A stretch of 64,000 nucleotides of DNA from Stictocephala bisonia (Eukaryota > Arthropoda > Insecta > Hemiptera > Membracidae): NCBI GenBank assembly GCA_035578905.1, contig JAQJVL010000002.1:5183229-5247228 (forward strand), read 5' to 3'. How positions within the stretch are numbered: the stretch's first letter is position 1; each line of letters opens with the position of its first letter. The notes under the pieces were generated by a model, which was given only the letters and a program-made list of their open reading frames with translations, was not told the origin of the DNA and did no database searches. The translations under genes and the position numbers were made by a program. This document shows, in pieces, positions 12,872-23,045 of this stretch.

Positions 12872-13042
12872 TAGATAGTATAATGTATTTTCTAGGACAA
12901 CTTTGGAGACATATGGTTATTTAACCATAAACTCTCCATAACTGCCCATACTATACATATATTTCTACAAAACACTTTCCATTCACTATTACACAACTTT
13001 TTACTTAAATTTACTCAAAATATCTAATAATTTACTCAAAAA
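12867..13042 (+). repeat. left terminal inverted repeat (176 bp)
   Basis: By eye a perfect match to the reverse complement of 19191-19366, from ATAAGTAGATAGTATAATG to the run TTACTCAAAAA. It contains the smaller palindrome TATGGTTATTTAACCATA near 12912-12929. Because TA repeats lie outside both TIRs, neither the exact outer end nor a target-site duplication can be defined. Confidence 0.95.
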
Positions 13043-13227
13043 CATTTAATAAATCTTCTAAAAATGAAATCAAAATTCTTATAATATCTTATTCATATTC
13101 TTATAATATTTTATTCAAATTTGATAATTGCACAATCTAATTTTGATAATTCTTATAATATTTTATTCAAATGAAATTCTTATAATATTTTATTCAAATT
13201 TGATAATTGCACAATCTAATTATAAAA

Positions 13228-13833
13228 TTATAAAAGTTCATTAATATCATTTTTGATCACATTATACTCTAATAATTTTTCTGAAACAACTACCACATAG
13301 CAATTAGTCTTACTTGTAGCTAAAATATCATAATCAAAATCCATATTTATAATTATATCATTTTTTGAACTAGAAATATTTACAGGAGTTTTTGTTGTAT
13401 CAATCACATATAATGGTCTATTATCTAAAAATTCTTTAGGATCATAGTACATTTCATTATTTTTATGATAAACCTTTTTATAATCTTGATACATTTCATA
13501 CATAATTCTAAATTTATCATTATTAATGTCTAAATTCATTAACTCATCTGGATAATAATGACCATTTAATTTAACTCTAATATTTTTTACATACATGCTA
13601 TCAAACTTTGAAATATCAAACAATTGATCATTTAATCTTCCTTTTTGAAAACCAATTATAATAAATTTTGGATTATTAATATTTCTATAAATATTTGTTA
13701 TATCAAAACTATAATTTTTTCCAACAATATTTTTCACTTCAATACACTGCCAATGATTAAATTTGAATGTTAATTTTTCACTTTTAGTTATTTCATATAG
13801 GTAAAAAAGGAGGCTTACTTTACTATTTTTCAA
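13228..13833 (-). pseudogene. double-jelly-roll major capsid protein-like, C-terminal fragment
   Basis: Open for 201 codons, beta-rich, with a C-terminal region that looks to me like the second jelly roll of Polinton/adinto-type major capsid proteins. Landmarks are an FIIIGFQKGR stretch near residues 56-65, FDSMYVKN followed by RVKLNGHYYPDELMNL (about 78-102), then PLYVIDTTK (about 140-148) and a late hydrophobic strand CYVVVVSEKLLEYN. Family capsid proteins are roughly twice this length, so the first jelly roll is missing. There is no ATG at the 5' end: the frame opens with TTG immediately after a TAG, inside a TAGTTGAAAA repeat, which fits a deletion breakpoint. It is probably not translated. 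The assignment rests on pattern recognition, not a search. Confidence 0.5.
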
Positions 13834-14073
13834 CTACTTTAATAAATCTTAAAACTATTCATAATTTCTTTTAAAAACTAACATTTTTATCTAAAAATCA
13901 AATTAATTTCCTCGTTTATTAATGTTTTTCCTTAAAATTTTTAGGCTAAAAGTTTCAACTACTTTTCAACTACTTACAAAAATGCTAATATAATGGTTAT
14001 AAACATAACATTTTTAACAAAATTGTAAAACTTTATTAAAATAAATTTCTCTTCTAAAATTTTTCTTAAATAA
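13834..14073. promoter_or_regulatory. divergent spacer between capsid-like and Rep-like genes
   Basis: Some 240 bp between two divergent genes, the natural place for a two-way promoter. TTTCAACTACTT occurs near 13829-13842 and twice in a row at 13957-13980. These copies could be binding sites, or merely the microhomology at which the capsid gene was cut. No TATA box can be singled out in such AT-rich sequence. Confidence 0.3.
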
Positions 14074-15699
14074 ATGGAAGTTGAAAATAAAATTTCTAGT
14101 ACTGCTAAATATAATATTACAGAGCTTTTAGGAAATAAAATTAAAACAACAAATGAAAGATTTGGGCTATGGTTACTAAATGAAAACTTATACAATGATA
14201 ATTTAATTACAAATATTGGAGATATAAACTATACAGAAAATGAACAAAAAATTTATAAATTTAAAGCAATTACAGAGCCCTTTTGTGATAATATAATGAT
14301 TGTAAAAATAACAGATTCTACAGATTTAGAAGGAAAATTATTAAAAAAAGATGCATGTGGATCATTTAATAGTTATTTAAGAAGTAAATTCTCTAGATTT
14401 CCATTAGCAAAACATGGTGTTAAAGCAAAACTACCACAACTTTTAGATTCTAACACAAACACAGTTAAAGGAATAGAGCAAATTATAGATAAAGACCATA
14501 AAATAATTTATAAAAAATATAAAAAACCAGTTGCAATTCCATACAAAATTGAATTAGCAGATGTAAAACTATTAACATTATTAGAAGAATTACCAGAAAT
14601 ATTAGAACAATTAGCTATAGAACATTACTATTTATTAGATTTAGACATAACACAAGACTTTTATGGAATTTTTAATAAAGAAGAAATGACTAATTATTTA
14701 ATAGAAAACTATAGTTTTTGTGAAGAAGGAAATTATAAGGAAAATTGTAACATAATAGTAGATAATAATAAAACTGTTGGAAAAGATTGTTTAACATGGT
14801 TAAGTTATAATTCTAGAATAAAAATATATAACAAATTTATATGCCAAATAACTAGTCCAGGAATTAATAAAAGTTTAGGTAATCATATTGTAAATTTTGT
14901 AAATTGTCCAGACAAAAGATTAAAAGAAACATTTAATTCTGATTTAGCTAAAAATAATGGAATTACAAGATTAGAAGCAACTATTTACAATTATGTTAAT
15001 GAAAATTTCCAAACAGATAAAGAATTTGATCCATTAGATGACTGTATAAGTTTATTAAAACAAAATAGAAAATATTTTAAAAATGCACCATTTTATTCTG
15101 TTCCTATATCTAAAATGTGGACTAAATTAACAGATCAATTAAAAAGCAGTTGTTGCATTGTTTTTAAAGATTTATTACAATATGTTTATTGGGGAAATTA
15201 TAATACTAAAAAACTAACAGGATTACAAATAAAATTACCAGAAAACAAAGAAGACAAAATTAAAATGATTAAATATGTTATATCTGCATTTAGTTTTAAT
15301 CTTTTACCAATAAATTGTATTTTTGTTAAAGAAGATAAAAAAGATAAAAATTTAGTAAACATTGAACAAACATGTTTTATTAAAAGTGGAGAAACTTATT
15401 TTTCTAAATCTAATACTTTATTTTCTACAATACCAAAAGAAATAAATTTACATGAATTAGGATTAATAGAAACAAAAAATCTTATTCCGAAAATTTTTAG
15501 AAAAAGATTTAATATTAATAGTCATTTATTCCCTTACACATTTAAAGAAATAGAACCAATAAACAACATATTTTTAAAAAGTATTAAGAAAAGACAACAA
15601 GAATTAGAAGAAATAGATATACAAATTAGAAAAAAAGACTATTTAGAAAAATTAAAAGAAGAACAAAAAAAATATAAAGATAGGTTTAGAAAAAGATAA
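14074..15699 (+). pseudogene. Rep-like replication initiator, N-terminal 541 codons before a frameshift
   Basis: Main gene of the element, starting at an ATG 240 bp from the divergent capsid-like fragment. The motif order resembles Rep_trans/phage-type rolling-circle initiators: LLDLDITQDFYG (about 187-198, acidic residues on a strand), SRIKIYNK (about 247-254, the Y-x-K element) and GITRLEATI (about 296-304, the R-x-E strand). Known members nick an origin strand and prime replication from the 3' end; that role here is inference. Residues 1-180 are unrecognised. A charged, coiled-coil-like stretch lies at about 505-535. A single extra base near 15682, absent from the inverted copy, shifts the frame and ends the ORF at 15699. 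The homologous frame continues to 16432. No helicase motif or DNA polymerase motif is visible. Confidence 0.5.
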
Positions 15700-16504
15700 A
15701 AAAATAAAAGAAATAGAAGATGAATTAATTAATTATTTTAGTAAACAATGGAAAGATTTAGACACTAAAGGTGAGTACAAAATCTCTGCATTTGTTATTA
15801 ATAATAGAACTAGATTTACTTATGTTGGTGTATTAGCAGAAAAAAATAAAAAGAAATCTGTTTATTTTGTTAAAGGATTATATAAAAATGAATTTATAAA
15901 AATGAATAATAATAAAGAAAAATTAAAGAAAGAAGGATTTATTTTAGTTCCATATAATGGTTTAGATATTATTTATTATCCAATTGACAAACCAATTATG
16001 GAAATTAAAACAGATGGATTAACATCTTTTAATGGTAACACATTTCCTAAAATTATAACATTAAGTTCTTTAGATGTGTTTAAAAATAAAGAAGATGTTA
16101 TTTATAAAGAAGAAGATAGAAATAAAGTTCAGAATTTAAGAATAAATAACATTATTGGAACAATTAAAGCTAAAGATTGTAAAAGATTAGAAGATTTAGA
16201 TGAAGGATTAGAATTATTAGAAATAAATGCATTATCCACAATAAATTTTAGAAATAAAGAAAGATATATCTTAAAATTTGAAAATATTACTGATTGTTAT
16301 ATATCCAATTATTGGTTAGAAAAAGAAATAAATGATAGACAAATTGATTTAAATTATAAATTTAAAATAAAATTAGATAAAATTAGAACAACTCCAAATA
16401 AAAATAAAGAAAGACTAATATTTGTTGGTTAACTATGTTTAAGACAAATTGTAGGATATTTATCATCTTTTAAACCTTTATAAATTAAAAATAAATCTGA
16501 TTTT
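15112..16504 (+). repeat. left arm of a 1.39-kb inverted duplication
   Basis: Reverse complement of 17803-19194. The arm starts in the AAAA before codon 348 of the Rep-like gene and ends in the run after CTGATTTT inside the small convergent gene. The few differences I can see are a 1-nt insertion near 15682, a codon change near 15523 (His here, Asp in the other arm), and changes near 16410. The 1.3 kb between the arms is single-copy. Confidence 0.95.
15700..16432 (+). pseudogene. C-terminal part of the Rep-like gene, out of frame
   Basis: Downstream remainder of the same gene after the 1-nt insertion. From 15902 it is open again for 176 codons and matches the C-terminus of the uninterrupted frame at 17875-19191 almost residue for residue. 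The ancestral product would have been about 785 residues. This tail (GLDIIYYPIDKPIMEIKTDG and after) has no fold that I can name. Its stop at 16430-16432 overlaps the stop of the convergent gene on the minus strand. Confidence 0.7.
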
Positions 16505-16740
16505 TTATTAAGTTCTTTTATAGTTTTATCATCTAAGTTATTTACATATCTTTTTGGTAAAAATACTTTACATTCTTCCAATTCCACAAGAATAGAAGGA
16601 CCAAATTTAGTTTTAATTTTTTCAAAATTTTTAACAATATATTTTTTATTTATTGTAAGATCTTTTATGTTTATAGTTTCTTTAAAATATTTATCATCTA
16701 TATTATTAAACAAGTCCACACAATCATTTTGGTTATCCAT
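16429..16740 (-). CDS. small conserved-looking protein, possible ssDNA-binding OB-fold
   Basis: 103 codons from a good ATG (16738-16740). Acidic N-terminus, then a compact beta-rich core: YIVKNFEKIKTKFGPSILVE (about 33-52), LEECKVFLPKRYV (about 53-65) and a last strand LFLIYKGLKDDKYPTICL. A five-strand layout with a K-T-K-x-G turn and a basic LPKRY stretch would suit an OB-fold single-strand DNA-binding protein working with the initiator next door; this is inference from shape, not a proven family. The stop overlaps the stop of the convergent Rep-like gene. Its last ~25 codons lie in the inverted-repeat arm and are duplicated at 17803-17874. Confidence 0.5.
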   Translation of the reverse strand: MDNQNDCVDLFNNIDDKYFKETINIKDLTINKKYIVKNFEKIKTKFGPSILVELEECKVFLPKRYVNNLDDKTIKELNKKSDLFLIYKGLKDDKYPTICLKHS

Positions 16741-16783
16741 GTTTATTTATATATAAAAATTGTTTAAACATTTTATTAGTAAT

Positions 16784-17179
16784 TTAATATTTGTTATATT
16801 GTTCTAATCCAGATCCATATTTTTGGTTTCTATGTCTATATTTATAAATTCTACCACCACTTATATTAGTTAAAATATTGTTATCTTCTTTCTTATTAAT
16901 AATTTCTGCTACTTTTTCAAACAAATAATCTTTATCTTCTGTGTCTAATACAAATACATCTAATTCATTTTTATCCAAAATATTTATGTTTCCATCACCA
17001 TTATTAAATGATAATTCTATAATTTGTGGTTTATATTTATCATCTAACATTTTGTATAGTTCTCTTCTAGTATCTATAAAGTTTGTTTCTATATCTTTAA
17101 TCAAATTTAATATTTTTATGTTTTTTTCTTCATTTATTTTATCTTTCTCACTTTGTAATAAAACATTTGCATAATCCAT
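16784..17179 (-). CDS. unknown element protein, 131 codons
   Basis: Opens with ATG at 17177-17179 and ends 43 bp before the next minus-strand gene, so the two may be co-transcribed. The N-terminal two thirds are charged and probably helical (about 10-50). A Gly-Gly followed by a basic, tyrosine-rich tail (SGGRIYKYRHRNQKYGSG, about 107-124) could bind nucleic acid. No family recognised. The shadow ORF on the plus strand (16941-17174) has no support. Confidence 0.5.
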   Translation of the reverse strand: MDYANVLLQSEKDKINEEKNIKILNLIKDIETNFIDTRRELYKMLDDKYKPQIIELSFNNGDGNINILDKNELDVFVLDTEDKDYLFEKVAEIINKKEDNNILTNISGGRIYKYRHRNQKYGSGLEQYNKY

Positions 17180-17478
17180 TTAGAAAGCAAAAATTAAAAT
17201 TTAAAACCTTTTTCTAAAGATAGTGTTCCATTTCTTATTATATCTAATAATATTAACATGGCCAGATTTTTTGGCCATGTTTTTATTTTTATCAAACCCC
17301 ATAAAAATTAACAAATTTGGTGTTATTAATATTTTTAATTTCTTTATTGTTTATATATTTAATGAGAATAACTGATTCACATTCAATTAAACACAAATCA
17401 TGTTCAACATAACACAAATCATGTTCAATATAACACAAATCATGTTCATGTTGTGTTCATGTTATGTTCATGTTGTGT
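17180..17478. other. spacer with short direct repeats
   Basis: Between two minus-strand genes. It holds a possible small hairpin, CATGGCCAGATTTTTTGGCCATG (17258-17280), and from about 17393 to 17480 repeats of the type CATGTTCAATATAACACAAAT and GTTCATGTTATGTTCATGTT. The hairpin has 7-9 bp arms around a T-rich loop and could act in transcript ending. Confidence 0.5.
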
Positions 17479-17763
17479 TCATGTTATGTTTATGTTGTCC
17501 AATTCATGTTTATTGTTGTCCAATGTTATGTTTTTGTTGTCCAATTCATGTTTATTGTTGTCCAATGTTATGTTTTTGTTGTCCAATAGTTTAAATGCAC
17601 AATCAAATTTACTTATGCAAAACTTATTTTTATTATATCTTTCTATTCTATCTTGGTTTATACATTTTTTACAAGAAGATCTATATTTATTTAATTTTTT
17701 ACCAAATTCACTTATAATTTTATTTTCCTTGCATTTGGAACAAATCTTAAAATTTAAATCCAT
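17479..17763 (-). CDS. zinc-ribbon protein with internal tandem repeat
   Basis: 94 codons starting with ATG at 17761-17763. A CxxC...CxxC zinc ribbon spans residues 8-34 (CSKC, 19 residues, CKKC), with the KICSKCKENK and FGKKLNKYRSSCKKC pattern seen in the N-terminal zinc region of phage/giant-virus endonuclease VII-type proteins. The HNH part that would follow in a nuclease is not present: after about residue 60 the protein becomes 14-residue repeats (LDNKNITLDNNKHE) from a 42-bp DNA repeat. It may be a truncated nuclease, or a small DNA-binding protein. Whether it is expressed is unknown. Confidence 0.5.
   Translation of the reverse strand: MDLNFKICSKCKENKIISEFGKKLNKYRSSCKKCINQDRIERYNKNKFCISKFDCAFKLLDNKNITLDNNKHELDNKNITLDNNKHELDNINIT
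17493..17585. repeat. 42-bp direct repeat inside the zinc-ribbon ORF
   Basis: Units built of TTGTCCAATTCATGTTTATTG and TTGTCCAATGTTATGTTTTTG alternate, giving just over two 42-bp copies. Because 42 is a multiple of three, the minus-strand frame stays open. Confidence 0.85.
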
Positions 17764-17802
17764 TTATTTAAAAGAAAAATAACATAAGAAAAAAGTTAAT
17801 AT

Positions 17803-17874
17803 AAAATCAGATTTATTTTTAATTTATAAAGGTTTAAAAGATGATAAATATCCTACAATTTGTCTTTAACATAG
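17803..17874 (+). pseudogene. duplicated 3' end of the small OB-like gene
   Basis: Plus-strand reading gives the final residues of the 16429-16740 product (YKGLKDDKYPTICL) and then a stop. It has no start and is just the outer part of the inverted duplication. Confidence 0.8.
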
Positions 17875-19190
17875 TTAACCAACAAATATTATTATTTCTT
17901 TATTTTTATTTGGAGTTGTTCTAATTTTATCTAATTTTATTTTAAATTTATAATTTAAATCAATTTGTCTATCATTTATTTCTTTTTCTAACCAATAATT
18001 GGATATATAACAATCAGTAATATTTTCAAATTTTAAGATATATCTTTCTTTATTTCTAAAATTTATTGTGGATAATGCATTTATTTCTAATAATTCTAAT
18101 CCTTCATCTAAATCTTCTAATCTTTTACAATCTTTAGCTTTAATTGTTCCAATAATGTTATTTATTCTTAAATTCTGAACTTTATTTCTATCTTCTTCTT
18201 TATAAATAACATCTTCTTTATTTTTAAACACATCTAAAGAACTTAATGTTATAATTTTAGGAAATGTGTTACCATTAAAAGATGTTAATCCATCTGTTTT
18301 AATTTCCATAATTGGTTTGTCAATTGGATAATAAATAATATCTAAACCATTATATGGAACTAAAATAAATCCTTCTTTCTTTAATTTTTCTTTATTATTA
18401 TTCATTTTTATAAATTCATTTTTATATAATCCTTTAACAAAATAAACAGATTTCTTTTTATTTTTTTCTGCTAATACACCAACATAAGTAAATCTAGTTC
18501 TATTATTAATAACAAATGCAGAGATTTTGTACTCACCTTTAGTGTCTAAATCTTTCCATTGTTTACTAAAATAATTAATTAATTCATCTTCTATTTCTTT
18601 TATTTTTTTATCTTTTTCTAAACCATCTTTATATTTTTTTTGTTCTTCTTTTAATTTTTCTAAATAGTCTTTTTTTCTAATTTGTATATCTATTTCTTCT
18701 AATTCTTGTTGTCTTTTCTTAATACTTTTTAAAAATATGTTGTTTATTGGTTCTATTTCTTTAAATGTGTAAGGGAATAAATCACTATTAATATTAAATC
18801 TTTTTCTAAAAATTTTCGGAATAAGATTTTTTGTTTCTATTAATCCTAATTCATGTAAATTTATTTCTTTTGGTATTGTAGAAAATAAAGTATTAGATTT
18901 AGAAAAATAAGTTTCTCCACTTTTAATAAAACATGTTTGTTCAATGTTTACTAAATTTTTATCTTTTTTATCTTCTTTAACAAAAATACAATTTATTGGT
19001 AAAAGATTAAAACTAAATGCAGATATAACATATTTAATCATTTTAATTTTGTCTTCTTTGTTTTCTGGTAATTTTATTTGTAATCCTGTTAGTTTTTTAG
19101 TATTATAATTTCCCCAATAAACATATTGTAATAAATCTTTAAAAACAATGCAACAACTGCTTTTTAATTGATCTGTTAATTTAGTCCACA

Positions 19191-19191
<1 letters not shown>
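17875..19191 (-). pseudogene. inverted copy of the Rep-like gene, C-terminal 438 codons, frame intact
   Basis: Corresponds to residues 348 to the end of the Rep-like protein, starting at what is an internal methionine (MWTKLTDQLK) and running without the frameshift that breaks the other copy. It lacks all three initiator-like motifs, so it could not nick DNA by itself even if expressed. Immediately upstream on its strand is the right TIR, so any promoter in the TIR could drive it. It is useful as the record of the unbroken C-terminal frame. Confidence 0.8.
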
Positions 19192-19972
<781 letters not shown>

Positions 19973-20108
19973 TCCCGTGGTTCCGAAGTCACGTAAAGCC
20001 AACTCCAAGCGAATGTCCTCCAAATAACCCCCCCCCCCCATCATCCACCGCCGATATAAGCACAATGGGCAATCCATAGTATGACTTTAAGTTCCAAAAT
20101 GGTCCCTA
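19973..20108 (+). repeat. dispersed repeat, copy 1 of 2
   Basis: CCAACTCCAAGCGAATGTCC ... CCACCGCCGATATAAGCACAATGGGCAATCCA matches 21229-21337 in order and strand. It is preceded by CGTGGTTCCGAAGTCACGTAAA, a form of the tail motif seen at 46.75, 49.15, 57.3 and 58.3 kb. A C10 run lies at 20030-20039. Confidence 0.6.
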
Positions 20109-20496
20109 AGCTAAGTTTTAGAGAGGGATACTTACCCCTAACTTCCTCTGAATATAAAGACAGTCTTTAACCTTTCATTCTTTTCTTTCTAATTTGATTT
20201 ATAATGATCAATTTATATTTGTTTTTTCTTTAAATTACAAAACATAAAATAAATTATTGAAACAGTATAAACAAAACTTTTTATCCTATTAACATTAACA
20301 ATCTATTAACTAATTCTTATATTTAGACTTTATCCTGCTCATTATTAAAAAAGTAGGAACATTTTAGATTCTCTTTGAGGAAACCTGTTTTGAGAGTTCT
20401 TGAAATATAATATTTTAATGATCGGAGTTCAATGAAATAAAAAAATGTATTTTTTGAGAATTTATTCTAAACTATACTTTTTACCAGATTTTAGTA

Positions 20497-20816
20497 CAGT
20501 ACAGTCCCGATAATCCGAACAATATCGGACCGACTCCTGTTCGGATTACGTGATTGTTCGGATTAGCTGGAGTAACCGCGAAATCACTATTTGAACCGAG
20601 AGTACGGGTCTATTGTGTCGTAATGTGAGCGTACGCGGCCGCTTTTTTGCCGCGTGGACTGTACTCCCACTCCTCGACGCGCGAGGGAGTTTACACTGTT
20701 TTTTATTGAAATATTCACCGATTTTCGTCCTTAAAATTATAAAAATTTCGCCACTGAGCCGTTCGGATTAACCGGATGTTCGGATTAGCCGTGTTTGAAT
20801 TAGCGGGATTGTACTG
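20497..20816. mobile_element. pogo/Tigger-like MITE
   Basis: 320 bp with inverted ends CAGTACAGTCCCGATAATCCGAAC and its complement (right end GGATTGTACTG), flanked by TA on both sides (20495-20496, 20817-20818). The CAGT start, the TCCGAAC-type subterminal blocks and the TA duplication are typical of pogo-group elements. GTTCGGATTA-type motifs also recur internally near each end. No transposase frame is present. Confidence 0.8.
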
Positions 20817-21228
20817 TATTTGTAAAATATAATATTTCATACAATGAGGTATTGAACAATTATTTATTTTAGCTCACAAATAATTCAATTTAATTCCTAT
20901 CATGACAATATTTACTATTCCGGTCAACTCATTACAATATTTCTATAGTTTTATATAATTTACATATATGCAAAATGGTCAGAAAAGAAAGAAACAAAAT
21001 GTCAAATTACCCACACAAAATTAGTTTTATGTGTCGTATTAAATCGAAACAGAAATTCCTAGTAAAATAACGATTTTATTACACCTGAACTTCAACAAAA
21101 AATCTTAACTATTCATATAAAATGTATGCTAAATGTCTAAAATATATTTATTAATAGTGTATGTTTATATTTATGTTAAATTAGATATATCACATAGATA
21201 AAGCTAAGTTTCACTATAATTTCACATC

Positions 21229-21337
21229 TGAACTCCAAGTGAATGGCCAGCAAATACCCCCTCTCCCGTCCACCCCCAATATAAGTGCAATGGTCAATCA
21301 TTAATTATATAATCCATAATTGAGTTCCACAATGATA
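21229..21337 (+). repeat. dispersed repeat, copy 2 of 2
   Basis: GAACTCCAAGTGAATGGCC ... CCACCCCCAATATAAGTGCAATGGTCAATCA, homologous to 19973-20108. Confidence 0.55.
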
Positions 21338-22204
21338 TGACTAATCATTTTGTCATTACCCACTTACACTTATAGTGGTTGCATCTTCCCACTTCAGTGT
21401 GAAGAACCATTCAACATCATCCATTCCTTACGTAGAAGTTTTTCGGGTCAGTTGCCCTTAAAACGAAATCAGAAATCAACTCAGAAAATAAATCTGTTTC
21501 CAAATTTGGACTATATACTAAAAATTAGAGCGTGAAAAACGAACGTAAAACCATTATTATAATTTTTTTTCGAAACCTCGGCTTAGTAGATTCAGATAAA
21601 TTCTAGCGAATGGTGACCATTATTAACTCACCGTGTCACTTCACTCGCTGAGTCGCGGCTTCCTGCCAGATACCTATCGCCTAGTGGGCGAAATCTTCTT
21701 GTAAATCTCGCCTGTCAGGATCGGTGATTCATACACTCTCCTTGCAATATGTCGTTGTCTACTTTGAATGTGCCCTTTGCAAAAATTTAGAATGAATCGC
21801 ATTTGTATCTTAGACTCTTTCATTTGTTCTTCATCCACTGCTATTAGTCAGGACATGGTCCTAATTTTTTTGTCTGTACTCGGAAAATGAGTGGATTTTT
21901 GTCAATCCAGCATTTTAAATTATAGCCTCATATTTTTTGCTCTCCTATCTCCAGAACTTGTATTCATATTAGTGTATACATTAAAGAGTATATTTCACAC
22001 ACCTTTATATATTTCCAATCAACTTGAAATTTTGGCAGAATGGAAATGTTGTATCATGTACTGAAAACATACGTTTTGAAATGTCTTGTCTAACGGGTTA
22101 AAAAGGGCCTTAAAATTAACCATTTTCACACTAAGGTTTTACCAGAATAAGCTGATTGGTTAGAGTTCAGTATCATTCTAAGGGGGCGAAGATCATTTCC
22201 AATC
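21338..22204. other. non-coding DNA, nothing recognised
   Basis: The ORF at 21350-21535 has no support. The region at 21640-21730 is GC-richer and unassigned. Confidence 0.45.
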
Positions 22205-22288
22205 GAGTCAATACCAGGATTTGAACCTTTCCTTTTACTAACTCAGGCACAAAGACCTGACTCCTTAGACCACTCTTATTATCTACTA
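22205..22288 (-). repeat. tRNA(Leu/Ser)-like SINE head or tRNA fossil
   Basis: On the minus strand AGTGGTCTAAGGAGTCAGG (A-box region) is followed about 40 nt later by AGGTTCAAATCCTGG (B box). The downstream body differs from the copies at 6.8, 48.3 and 54.0 kb, so this may be a separate family. A full cloverleaf could not be formed by eye. Confidence 0.5.
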
Positions 22289-22629
22289 GTACAGTAATAG
22301 ACTATGAATAATCTTTGTTCCTGGAGGACTCATGTTCAAAGGTGGAGAGTGGGTTAGACCAGAGAGTGATATTTTCTCTAATCATGAAGAGGAGGGGGTG
22401 TTATAGATAAAAAATAATATAAAAAATTACAGTTTTAAAACAATCAGTTCAAAAATCATGGGACATAACTTTTTTTATGGTTTGTTTTACATACCGTAAT
22501 TCCGTTTTTCCTATGGAATATCTTTCACACTAAATTAAAAAAAAATATATACTATCTTAAATTAATTTTGAGGAAACAATCGTTGAATTAATATGATGAT
22601 AAGATAGATTCTACAGCTGACTTTTTAAA

Positions 22630-22790
22630 TTTGTTAAGGAGTTGTTGTGCGTGTGTATGTGTGTTGGTCGCCAGCCACGTGCTGGGGGGTGGAAATGCTC
22701 CCATTCTTACCACCGGGGGGTCACCACTAATGCACTCCGGGGCTGAGTAAGACTCGGCATTCAACCCCCTAGCCCCCTCTCACATATTTT
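22630..22790. other. GC-rich unassigned patch
   Basis: It contains GGTCGCCAGCCACGTGCTGG and GGGGGGTCACCACTAATGCACTCCGGGG-type sequence, unlike its AT-rich surroundings. It could be the 5' or 3' part of an old non-LTR element, but I find no coding support. Confidence 0.3.
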
Positions 22791-23045
22791 ACTAAATGCA
22801 TACCTCCCTCATTTAACTACATTATGAGTGTATAAAGACACCTCTCAATAGAAGAATAGTGTTAATTTGCATTCTTTTTGCACTCAAACTATTGAAATAT
22901 TGAAGGTACTTTGTGACGTCATTTTAATTGGGATCCTAAAATTCACGTGTTGGAGCAGCTTCAATAAAATTTCTTGTAGGGATATTGGAACATTTTTGAA
23001 AACATATTTAGTTTACTTCACAAACTAGTTAATTGTTGTAGTATT

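Noticed and set aside
13974..14195. 73-codon minus-strand ORF between the capsid-like and Rep-like genes
   Set aside because: Overlaps the start of the Rep-like gene on the other strand and has no features; shadow frame.
14074..16432. DNA polymerase B or integrase in the virus-like element
   Set aside because: No polymerase exonuclease or palm motifs and no DDE or tyrosine-recombinase pattern could be found in any frame of the element.
17400..17782. Plus-strand Cys/Leu-rich ORFs opposite the zinc-ribbon gene
   Set aside because: Produced by the 21- and 42-bp repeats read on the other strand.
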